DNA from: Bacteroidales bacterium
Lineage (GTDB): Bacteria > Bacteroidota > Bacteroidia > Bacteroidales > Dysgonomonadaceae
DNA: 14,131 nt
Assembly: GCA_012518155.1 (NCBI GenBank)
Contig: JAAYTC010000073.1
Location: 1-14,131, forward strand
Direction: 5' to 3'
Shown: one piece after another, positions 1 to 7,400 of the stretch
How the letters are laid out: every line of letters starts with the position of its first letter
How positions within the stretch are numbered: the stretch's first letter is position 1
Notes under the pieces: model-generated
Told to the model about the DNA's origin: nothing
The model's input: only the letters and a program-made list of their open reading frames with translations
The model's database searches: none
Translations under genes and position numbers: made by a program

Positions 1-230
1 ACCAGCACCGAGACGATCCTCCCCCCGTAGTTAGTAACGGTTACCTCTGCACCATGGGCATTTTTCAACACGTAAAGATCGGTAGAATCGCCGTTAACTA
101 CCGATTGAAAATCACTTCTACTCAAGCCTGAAAGCGTCATCGGCTCTTCGGTAGTCTCTTTTTGCTGGCCGGTACATCCTATCACGGCCACCATGGCTAC
201 CAGCCAAATCATTTTTTTAAACTTCATCAT
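1..230 (-). CDS. galM: Aldose 1-epimerase (galactose mutarotase-like) lipoprotein, N-terminal fragment
   Basis: The reverse strand from 230 down to the window edge encodes 76 codons; the rest of the gene lies outside. The product begins MMKFKKMIWLVAMVAVIGC, a lipoprotein signal peptide with lipobox VIGC and acceptor Cys19, so it is probably membrane anchored and faces the periplasm or outer surface. Residues after about 50 read DLYVLKNAHGAEVTVTNYGG then RIVSVLV, the characteristic opening strands of aldose 1-epimerases, which interconvert alpha and beta anomers of free sugars. The catalytic His and Glu lie beyond the edge and cannot be checked. Two adjacent ATG codons (230 and 227) are both possible starts; the second costs one residue. 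It sits 148 nt downstream of the GH43 gene in the same direction, so it may belong to the operon or have its own promoter (see 313-320). As last gene in the string it would handle sugars released by the upstream hydrolases. Confidence 0.85.
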   Translation of the reverse strand, partial: MMKFKKMIWLVAMVAVIGCTGQQKETTEEPMTLSGLSRSDFQSVVNGDSTDLYVLKNAHGAEVTVTNYGGRIVSVL

Positions 231-285
231 TGTCTTTCTTTTTTATAGTATTTTTTGAACTTTCGGGTTTATCGAATCCAGAGAT

Positions 286-303
286 ATACTGCACGTGATA
301 CTG
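286..303. promoter_or_regulatory. Direct repeat ATACTG-CACGTG-ATACTG in the epimerase leader, possible operator
   Basis: Two copies of ATACTG (286-291 and 298-303) flank the palindrome CACGTG (292-297), giving a 12-nt repeat period. Including the next bases (to 306), the ends ATAC and GTAT also form a partial inverted repeat. The block lies just downstream of the possible -7 element at 313-320 and upstream of the epimerase start, where a repressor or activator could act. This is seen in sequence only; no known factor is assigned and chance is a real alternative in AT-rich leader DNA. Confidence 0.25.
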
Positions 304-312
304 TATTGTACA

Positions 313-320
313 CAAATTTA
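313..320 (-). promoter_or_regulatory. Candidate Bacteroidota -7 promoter element for the epimerase gene
   Basis: On the minus strand this reads TAAATTTG, an exact match to the Bacteroidota -7 consensus TAnnTTTG. It would place a transcription start near 306 and a leader of about 75 nt before the ATG at 230. A matching TTTG -33 element is not found at the usual spacing: the nearest TTTTGG, around 353-358, is too far upstream. The assignment rests on one half of the promoter only. Confidence 0.3.
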
Positions 321-378
321 GCGAAATTTTGCTTACCTGCTATTTTAAACCGCCAAAAGTTTCCGGTTCTTGAGAAAA

Positions 379-1455
379 TCAGTTCTTCAAGGAACTTAAT
401 TCGCTGAAAGAATAAAAGCCTCGAGGAGATAAACTCTTCACTGACATCAATTCGTCGAAAATGGGTTTTTGAGCCTCCAGCGAGGGAGTCCCCCCTTCCA
501 CGTGCGGCCAATCGTTTTGCCATTTCACTTGATCCATCATCAAAACCCGCCCTTTTGGATGATCTACCGACACCGCGTGATAAAAGATCCAATCTTGACC
601 CTTTACATCTTGCACGATTTCGGAATTGTGACCCGTGCCCACGAATTTTTGATTCCTCTGTATCAACACCTCGTGGTAGTTCTCCATCATGGGCCTGCCC
701 CGCTTGTCGGCGTAAGGACCAAAAAGCGACGACGAACGTCCGACCACCGTGGTATAGGTACTGTTCAATCCTTCACAACAAGAACCGATCGAGGCAAACA
801 GGTAATAATAGTCGTTGCGCTTATGAATATATACCCCCTCGTAAGCGGTGCCGGCAATTTGTTCCTTCTCGGCTCCCGGCTTCACACTCAACCCGTCGTC
901 CGACAACTCAATGGTATAAATACCTCGAAAGCTACCCCAAAAAAGGTGTTTAGTGCCTTCCTCCTCGATGTAAAACGGGTCGATGGAGTTTTGCACGCCA
1001 ATCTCGTTGCTCCGAAACATCTTGCCATGGTCAGTAAAAGGGCCTTCCGGCTTGTCGGCCGTGGCCACCCCAATCCCGCAAGTCCACTCCCCACCCCACA
1101 CCGACATCGAGTAGTAGAGCACGTATCTCCCGTTAATGATATTAATATCGGGTGCCCATAAGCCACCATTGGGTTCAAAAGTGGGACGAGTTGCATCAGT
1201 GAAAGCGGTTCCTACATACTCCCAGTTGACTAGGTCGCGGGAGCGGTGAATAGGTAAATTACGAATATCTTCGGTCGCGTAAAGATAAAAATACCCATCG
1301 TCCGCTCTCACGATAGTGGGATCGGGGAGGCTATAATCTATTACCGGATTTCGATACACGGTCGGGTCAGCGGGAATCGGTTCCGGTGGCACCTCTTGTG
1401 CTCTACACCCCACTAAAAGAAACGTTAATAAAACATATTGAAACAAGTGAACCAT
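379..1455 (-). CDS. GH43 lipoprotein, endo-1,5-alpha-L-arabinanase-like
   Basis: The 358-residue product has a lipoprotein signal peptide (lipobox LVGC, Cys17) followed by one five-bladed GH43 beta-propeller. The three expected acidic residues are visible: general base Asp45 in LPDPTIVR, pKa modulator Asp159 in NSIDPF and general acid Glu206 in AYEGVYI. The segment GSCCEGLNSTYTTVVGRS (224-241) with GPYADKRG, and the metal-site type motif GTGHNSE with His276, resemble endo-arabinanases more than xylosidase-type GH43 proteins. Such enzymes cut alpha-1,5-linked arabinan backbones by inversion. The lipid anchor suggests outer-membrane location. The gene starts 12 nt after the stop of the GH93-like gene, consistent with one transcript. 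Residues 334-358 form a low-complexity tail after the usual C-terminal end of the fold. Another GH43 activity on arabinose-containing glycans is the main alternative. Confidence 0.85.
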   Translation of the reverse strand: MVHLFQYVLLTFLLVGCRAQEVPPEPIPADPTVYRNPVIDYSLPDPTIVRADDGYFYLYATEDIRNLPIHRSRDLVNWEYVGTAFTDATRPTFEPNGGLWAPDINIINGRYVLYYSMSVWGGEWTCGIGVATADKPEGPFTDHGKMFRSNEIGVQNSIDPFYIEEEGTKHLFWGSFRGIYTIELSDDGLSVKPGAEKEQIAGTAYEGVYIHKRNDYYYLFASIGSCCEGLNSTYTTVVGRSSSLFGPYADKRGRPMMENYHEVLIQRNQKFVGTGHNSEIVQDVKGQDWIFYHAVSVDHPKGRVLMMDQVKWQNDWPHVEGGTPSLEAQKPIFDELMSVKSLSPRGFYSFSELSSLKN

Positions 1456-1467
1456 TTTCTAAAAAAA

Positions 1468-2637
1468 TTAGTGTGATTTTATTTTTCCTTTAATCATCCA
1501 TATACCAACTTTATCTCCTTTAAAATTGGTTGAAGCAAGCGCTACAATCGTATCATTTCCCAAATCCGCCAAGGAATTCCACTTTGCCTCTCGAGAGAGA
1601 GGAACGTCGAACGGCCGAGATGGGCTCCCGAAGTCGTAAGGAGCATGACTAAACACTACCTCCATGGTGGAGTACTCCCAATCGGGATTTCGGTTTTCTG
1701 TTGTCTGATAAGAGAGCACGTAAACACCCCTGTTTGTCCTTATAAGATAGGGTGCCCCGGCATACACCGTGTCCGGCAATGGAGACTTTAACGCGGAATA
1801 CCGGAAGGAAGAATCTTCCATAACCGCCTCACTCCATGGATTGCTCACCCTACTCTGGATGATATAGGGTTTGAACTGTCCCGAAAAGTTATCCTCAATA
1901 GCCACGTACACATTTGTTCCATCATGAACGGCTACAGGCATCCCATCGCGATGATCGCGTCGGAAGCTAACAGTCGAGGGAATTTCACTCCATGTAAATC
2001 CATTATCGGTGCTCGCGAGTACCGATATTTCCTGTTCGTCCGAATCTCGATAAGGCGATTCGTTCGCGAAATAAATTTGCACGGTACCGTCGGGCAGGAT
2101 TAAAAATGATGGCTCCCAACAACCATCTTTGAAGAACGGGGCGGCTTGATATAGTATTTTCGCGTCCGACCATGTTTTACCGTTATCACTGCTTCGCTTT
2201 AGAGCAATCGAATAGGGGTATATGCCCTCCGCGCGGGGACGAAGATTGCAGGCCAAAAGAATATCTCCATTAGCAAGTTGCACGATTTCAGGATTGGCAA
2301 TATTAACCTCCGTAACAACGGCAGTAGTCGGATCCACGAATTCGAATTTCGCGTAAGCAACCACCGGGTCGCTCCAACTCACCCCCACATCCTTGCTTCT
2401 TTTAGCCACCACATCCCCTCTCCTATTTTCATGCACGAGCAATAACGAGTTGTCATTCAAACGGTGCAAACGAGGGTAACCCCCCTCCTCCGATACACGG
2501 AGAAGGGAGGTTTCATCCCATTCAATATAAAAATCGGGATCCTCATCGCTCTTAACACCCCCGCTCTTTTCAGTGTGACAACAGGAGAAAGTCCACAAGA
2601 GCACCAGAAAAAGGATCAGTCGTTCAATATATTGCAT
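1468..2637 (-). CDS. Sialidase-fold (BNR-repeat) lipoprotein, GH93-like, possible exo-arabinanase
   Basis: This 389-residue protein starts with a lipoprotein signal peptide (lipobox FSC, Cys19; Cys20 follows). Three Asp-box motifs of type S-x-D-x-G-x-[ST]-W are visible at 81-88, 149-156 and 209-216, marking a six-bladed sialidase-type propeller. The FRIP motif of true sialidases is absent, so sialidase activity is unlikely. The overall pattern (YPRLHRL near 54, NPEIVQLANGDILLACNLRP at 115-134, WEPSFLILPDG at 174-184) resembles GH93 exo-1,5-alpha-L-arabinanases, which release arabinobiose. Glu175 and Glu248 are possible catalytic residues; from memory, the fungal GH93 pair Glu170/Glu242 has nearly the same spacing. 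The start ATG overlaps the end of the GH2 gene by 22 nt, suggesting translational coupling. The neighbouring arabinanase-like GH43 supports the arabinan reading. The exact family needs a profile search. Confidence 0.7.
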   Translation of the reverse strand: MQYIERLILFLVLLWTFSCCHTEKSGGVKSDEDPDFYIEWDETSLLRVSEEGGYPRLHRLNDNSLLLVHENRRGDVVAKRSKDVGVSWSDPVVAYAKFEFVDPTTAVVTEVNIANPEIVQLANGDILLACNLRPRAEGIYPYSIALKRSSDNGKTWSDAKILYQAAPFFKDGCWEPSFLILPDGTVQIYFANESPYRDSDEQEISVLASTDNGFTWSEIPSTVSFRRDHRDGMPVAVHDGTNVYVAIEDNFSGQFKPYIIQSRVSNPWSEAVMEDSSFRYSALKSPLPDTVYAGAPYLIRTNRGVYVLSYQTTENRNPDWEYSTMEVVFSHAPYDFGSPSRPFDVPLSREAKWNSLADLGNDTIVALASTNFKGDKVGIWMIKGKIKSH

Positions 2638-4427
2638 ATTTCCTGGTTTACTTTACGGACGCGCTCTTCGTCCACTTTCACCAGTTCTCGATCGTACGTC
2701 AGCAAACCATTCACTTCGATCTCCACGTCGGTCGTCTGCGTGTACACGGCGGCTGAGAATCCTTGGCGAATCAACTGTTTGAGCTGCTCGGCATATTTCA
2801 CGTACTCGTCCGTCACCTCCTTTTCGCTGTTAAACTGCACGTATCCCCAGTTACGGTCCGGCTCCCAAAGATGTTCTTTATGCGCCCAACCGATTCCACC
2901 ATACTCACCCAACACGGTAGCCCGCTGAGCATCGTACAGGTACAGTTGTGGTGCCGGGTATTGATGCAGGTCGAGCATATCTCCCACCGTGAAATGATTT
3001 CCACCACTGGCCGGGTTCACAAGACGCGTTGGATCGTACTGCTTTGTCCATTCGGCAATCTCTTCGGTCTTAAATTGCCCCCATGCTTCGTTAAAGGGCA
3101 CCCAAACACCCACCGAGGGATAAGAATAGAGATAATCGATCAGCTCTTTCCACTCGTAGCGGAAATTGGCTTCCGATTCAGCCGAGCGTACCCGCTCTAC
3201 CCCGTCGAAGTATTTTCGCATCTGCCATTCAGGTCCCCTATCACCATTGGGCATGTCCTGCCAAACAATAATACCGTGGCGGTCGCAATGGGTATACCAA
3301 CGAGCGGGTTCTACCTTCACGTGCTTACGAATCATGTTAAAGCCCAAGTCTTTGGTTTTAATCACGTCATACTCCAACGCTTCATCGGTAGGAGCGGTGT
3401 ATAATCCATCGGGCCACCACCCTTGATCGAGCGGCCCAAAGTGGAATAGATCCTCGTTGTTCAACTGAAGACGAACGATCCCTTTATCGTCACGTGCCAT
3501 GGAGTACTTTCTCATGGCAGCATAGCTATCTACTTTATCCAGCTGCTTGTTGCCATCCCACAGTATCACCTCCAGGTCATAAAGGTGAGGCGAGTCGGGC
3601 GACCAAAGTTTCACGTTTTCAGGCATGGATACTTCCACGGGAAGGTTGTTGATCGATTGTCCCGACGCTACCACCCGCGTACCCTCTTTTACTTTCACCT
3701 CTACCCTTCCCGTGTTAACGCCTCTGTTGGCCACTGCCTCCACCAGAAGGTGGTTTTTATCCACATCGGGGGTAATCTTAAGATTCTCAATATGCACTTC
3801 GGGCACCGGCTCCAACCAAACTGTCTGCCAGATCCCGGTCACCGGGGTGTACCAAATACCGTGTGGTTTGTTTACCTGTTTGCCTCTCGGCTGGTACCCT
3901 TCATCGGTAGGGTCCCACACTTTCACCACTACCGTGTTGTTTCCGCTAACCAACGCGGGGGTAACATCAAACGAGAAGGGCGTGTACCCCCCCGTGTGTT
4001 GCCCCACTTTTGTATCGTTCACCCACACGTCGGCCTTCCAGTCCACCGCCCCGAAATGCAGGAGCACCCTTTGGTTTTTCCATTTCGATGGCACGGTAAA
4101 CTCCCGTTGGTACCACAGTTCATTCTCTTTACCTACCCTTTTTTGTACACCCGAGAGGCTCGATTCCACGGGATAGGGCACCAAGATATTTCCATCAAAA
4201 CTGGCCGGCTTCGCTTTCCCTACCGGTAAAATAGCATATTCCCACAACCCGTTCAGGTTCTGCCATTCTCCACGCTCCATAATGGGCCTCGGGTATTCAG
4301 GTAACACGTTATTGACATCAATCTCGGAAGCCCATCGGGTCTTGAGTTGATCACCCGCCGGCTGCCACTGGGCCTGTAGCGAAAAACTCGCCAATAAAAA
4401 AAGAAATACGATTAAGTTTGTCTTCAT
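2616..4427 (-). CDS. Glycoside hydrolase family 2 protein, periplasmic
   Basis: The 603-residue product has a classical signal peptide ending near LQA-Q (about residue 19) with no lipobox, so a soluble periplasmic location is likely. The order is GH2 sugar-binding jelly roll (about 50-205, with LNGLWEYA and WYQREFTVP), Ig-like domain (about 210-310) and TIM barrel (about 320-600). Acid/base Glu447 is in WVPFNEAWG and nucleophile Glu508 in VLGEYGG, so the retaining machinery is intact. The barrel loop HFGPLDQGWWPDGLYTAP (329-346) marks a Bacteroidota GH2 subgroup distinct from LacZ. At about 600 residues it lacks the extra C-terminal domains of LacZ. Family members include beta-galactosidases, beta-glucuronidases, beta-mannosidases and arabinosidases; I cannot choose from sequence. 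In this locus it would trim imported oligosaccharides. It starts 21 nt after the HTCS stop and overlaps the next gene by 22 nt. Confidence 0.88.
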   Translation of the reverse strand: MKTNLIVFLFLLASFSLQAQWQPAGDQLKTRWASEIDVNNVLPEYPRPIMERGEWQNLNGLWEYAILPVGKAKPASFDGNILVPYPVESSLSGVQKRVGKENELWYQREFTVPSKWKNQRVLLHFGAVDWKADVWVNDTKVGQHTGGYTPFSFDVTPALVSGNNTVVVKVWDPTDEGYQPRGKQVNKPHGIWYTPVTGIWQTVWLEPVPEVHIENLKITPDVDKNHLLVEAVANRGVNTGRVEVKVKEGTRVVASGQSINNLPVEVSMPENVKLWSPDSPHLYDLEVILWDGNKQLDKVDSYAAMRKYSMARDDKGIVRLQLNNEDLFHFGPLDQGWWPDGLYTAPTDEALEYDVIKTKDLGFNMIRKHVKVEPARWYTHCDRHGIIVWQDMPNGDRGPEWQMRKYFDGVERVRSAESEANFRYEWKELIDYLYSYPSVGVWVPFNEAWGQFKTEEIAEWTKQYDPTRLVNPASGGNHFTVGDMLDLHQYPAPQLYLYDAQRATVLGEYGGIGWAHKEHLWEPDRNWGYVQFNSEKEVTDEYVKYAEQLKQLIRQGFSAAVYTQTTDVEIEVNGLLTYDRELVKVDEERVRKVNQEICNILND

Positions 4428-4448
4428 ACGTCGCTTTTTAATTAATTA

Positions 4449-7400
4449 TTATGATGATAAATGATGATTTTTCTGTTCAAAATCTTTGGGCAACACTCCA
4501 AACTGTTGTTGAAAACACTTGCTAAAATAGGAGGGCGAATTAAAGCCGACCATATAGCATACTTCGTTCACTTTATAGGTTTTTTCCTTTAATAATAGTG
4601 CTGCCTTTTTCAATCGCTCTACCCGGATATATTCGTTGGGACTTAAATTGAGTACTCCTTTAATTTTTCGATAAAAACTGGCTCGGCTCATATTGAAATG
4701 CTCCGCGATATCTTCGACGATAAATTCAGAATTGTCAAGATTATCAAGCACGATGGTATGAAGCTTGCGAATAAACTCTTCATCCGATTTGGTATGCGCC
4801 ATGCTATTTGCACCAATATAGGGATGTTTCAAGAATGTTTCCCGCAACTTTTCACGATTCTGTAACAAGCTGGCAATCTGTGCCATCAACACTTCCAGCG
4901 AAAATGGTTTATCAATATATCCATCTGCCCCGGTCTCGTACCCTTGCACCTTTGCTTCCACGTTCACTTTTGCCGTCAGCAGTATCACGGGAATATGGCT
5001 AAACTCGATATCTGATTTCACACGCCCCGTGAATTCAAACCCGTCCATTTTTGGCATCATGATATCGCAAACCACCAAGTTCACGCTTGATGCACGTAAA
5101 ACCTCCAGTGCTTCCACCCCATTCTCGGCCGTCAACACGTGATAGTGAGGCGAAAGAAATTTTTTCTCGAAATGAAGCAACTCTCGATCGTCATCCACCA
5201 GCAAAATGGTGGGACGAGAAGGTTTACCCGCGAACTCCTCCGGCGTGTCTTTCTCTTGCTTGTCGGGTAACGTGGCCACCATGGCCGTGATATTTCCCAC
5301 GGGAATGGAAAGGTGGAACAAGATGGAGTCATCCGACGCTTCCAGTTCGATCTTCCCCTTGTGAAGTTCGGCCAATGAACGAGAAAGTGCTAAGCCGATT
5401 CCGGTGCCATTTTTAGCCCGGTCGCGTTCTTTGTCCAAATGGACGAAGGGTTTAAAAATCTCCTCTTTGTATTTGTCCGGAATCTTCTCGCCATCATTCT
5501 CGATATACAAGTGAAAAGTCGTCGGATGCCCCGAGTCGATATAGGCATTCAATCTCACGTAACTGTCGCAATAGCGAATGCCATTATTGATCAGGTTACT
5601 GATAATTTTAAGAAAAGCTTCCTTATCCACTTGTACCAGCAAGTCGTCCTCGGGAAGGGAGAGCTCGAAGAGCAGTTTTTTCTGTTTCGCAAACGGGGTA
5701 AAGCGGAGGTAAGTTTCCCGAATCAACTTCGACACGTTTTCGGGCTCCAAGTTCAGCAAGTAAGCGTCCGATTCGGTCTTCTGAAAATCGAGCAACTGGT
5801 TGGTAAGGTTCAGCAACCGGTCGGTATTTTTGCTCATTATCTGTAAGTTCTCTTTCACCCCTTCTGACACCTCTTCGGTGATAAGCACATGATCGAGAGG
5901 AGCCTTGATCAACGGAAGTGGAGTACGTATTTCGTGTGCCACGTTCGTGAAAAAATCAATTTTCGACCGGTATAGCTCCCGCTCCTTCTGTTGCTCGAAG
6001 AGGCGCATCTTCTCTTTTTGAATTCGTTGTCCCCTGTAATGAAGAAAACGAATAAGTCCCACCACAGCCAGGAGTATCAACACGGTGTATAAAAAGTAAG
6101 CCCACCCACTCAACCAGAAAGGGGGACGCACGTGAATTGCCAATGTTTTCAACGACTTCCCTTCGCTATCTGTGGCACCATTTTGTAGCCTCAACGACAA
6201 CGTGTACCTGCCCGGTTTCAAGTTCGAGTAGATAATATCGTTGTTCGACTCCGATCGTATCCACTCCTTATCAAAACCCGACAATTTATAGCTAATCCGG
6301 TAATCACTCCTGTTGGAGTAGTTAAGTACCGCGTAACCGAGTCGAAAAGAATTTCTATTATACGGTAAATCAAGTCCATCGGTAAAAAGTATACTCTGTT
6401 CCAGCAATGCTTTTTCATTCGTGGGACTCACCAACTCGTTGTTCACGAACAGTTCGGTAAAAACTACCGATAGCTCCTGCTCCGGTTCTTTTAACGAGGA
6501 AGGATTGAATCGCACGAAACCATCGATGGATCCAAAATAGAGTGTACCATCCGCCTCCTTATAACTCGATTGATAATTAAACTGGTTGGTCTTCAGCCCA
6601 TTTTCTACGGTGTAGTTCCTGAATGCTCCTGTGGTAGGTGTATACCGTACCAAGCCTGAATTGGTCGATAGCCACAGGTTCTTATCGTCATCTTCCTGTA
6701 TTTGGTACACCACATCGTTCGGCAATCCATTCGAGCTATTAATGTGCGTGAACTCCTCCTCCTTTTTGTCGAATAGGTAAAATCCTCCCCCCTCCGTGGC
6801 TACCCATAGCCGTCTACCGCGATCTTCGTAGATGCTGGTTATTTTGCTGTACAACGTATTCCGATCGGACGATGGGTCGTATAAAAACACTTTCCAGGTA
6901 GCGGTTACCGGATCGTACCTGTACAGGCCTTTGGTAAAGGTGGCTACCCAAATCTTCCCGTCGGTATCTTCAAAAATATCTTGGATATAAATCCCTTGAA
7001 ATTTCTTTATTCGCGTGAAGTTATTTTCGGCATAGTTGAAAGTATTTAGCCCCGATAAATTCCCAATCCACAATGTGTTTTGTCGGTCCTTATGTATGGC
7101 AAACGTACTGTTATGGCTGATCGAGTTCGGGTCGTCCGACCGCGTGTAAGTAACCCATTCACGCGTAGTCAGGTTAAAGCGGTGTAACCCTTTCGAGAAG
7201 GTACCAATCCACAAGTATTCCCCATCCATATAGAGGGCGTGAATATTGGTATAAAGTGATTGAAGGGCTTCAGGCAATGGCAAAAACTTATTCCTTTTCG
7301 GATCGAATAAGTTGAGCCCGTTATCTTCGGTACCGATCCATATTTTACCATCAGGAGCCTCGCAAAACTCACGCACCCGGCTTCCTTTCATCCGGTTCAT

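Noticed and set aside
374..397. Short inverted repeat AGTTC/GAACT at the stop of the arabinanase-like GH43, followed by TTTTC, as a terminator.
   Set aside because: The stem is only 5 bp and AT-rich, and there is no proper U-tract.
269..592. Minus-strand open frame of 107 codons covering the GH43 3' end and leader.
   Set aside because: It is out of frame with the GH43 gene, rich in Arg/Ser/Phe without a pattern, and resembles no known protein.
469..1161. Long plus-strand open frame (230 codons) opposite the arabinanase-like GH43 gene.
   Set aside because: It lies wholly inside a well-supported GH43 gene, has no recognisable domain or sensible composition, and is best explained as a codon-bias shadow.
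1468..2637. True GH33 sialidase.
   Set aside because: No FRIP motif is present despite the Asp-boxes, and nothing in the locus points to sialic acid.
3585..4229. Plus-strand open frames of 183 and 214 codons opposite the GH2 gene.
   Set aside because: Both overlap the conserved N-terminal GH2 domain, overlap each other in different frames and show no protein-like features.
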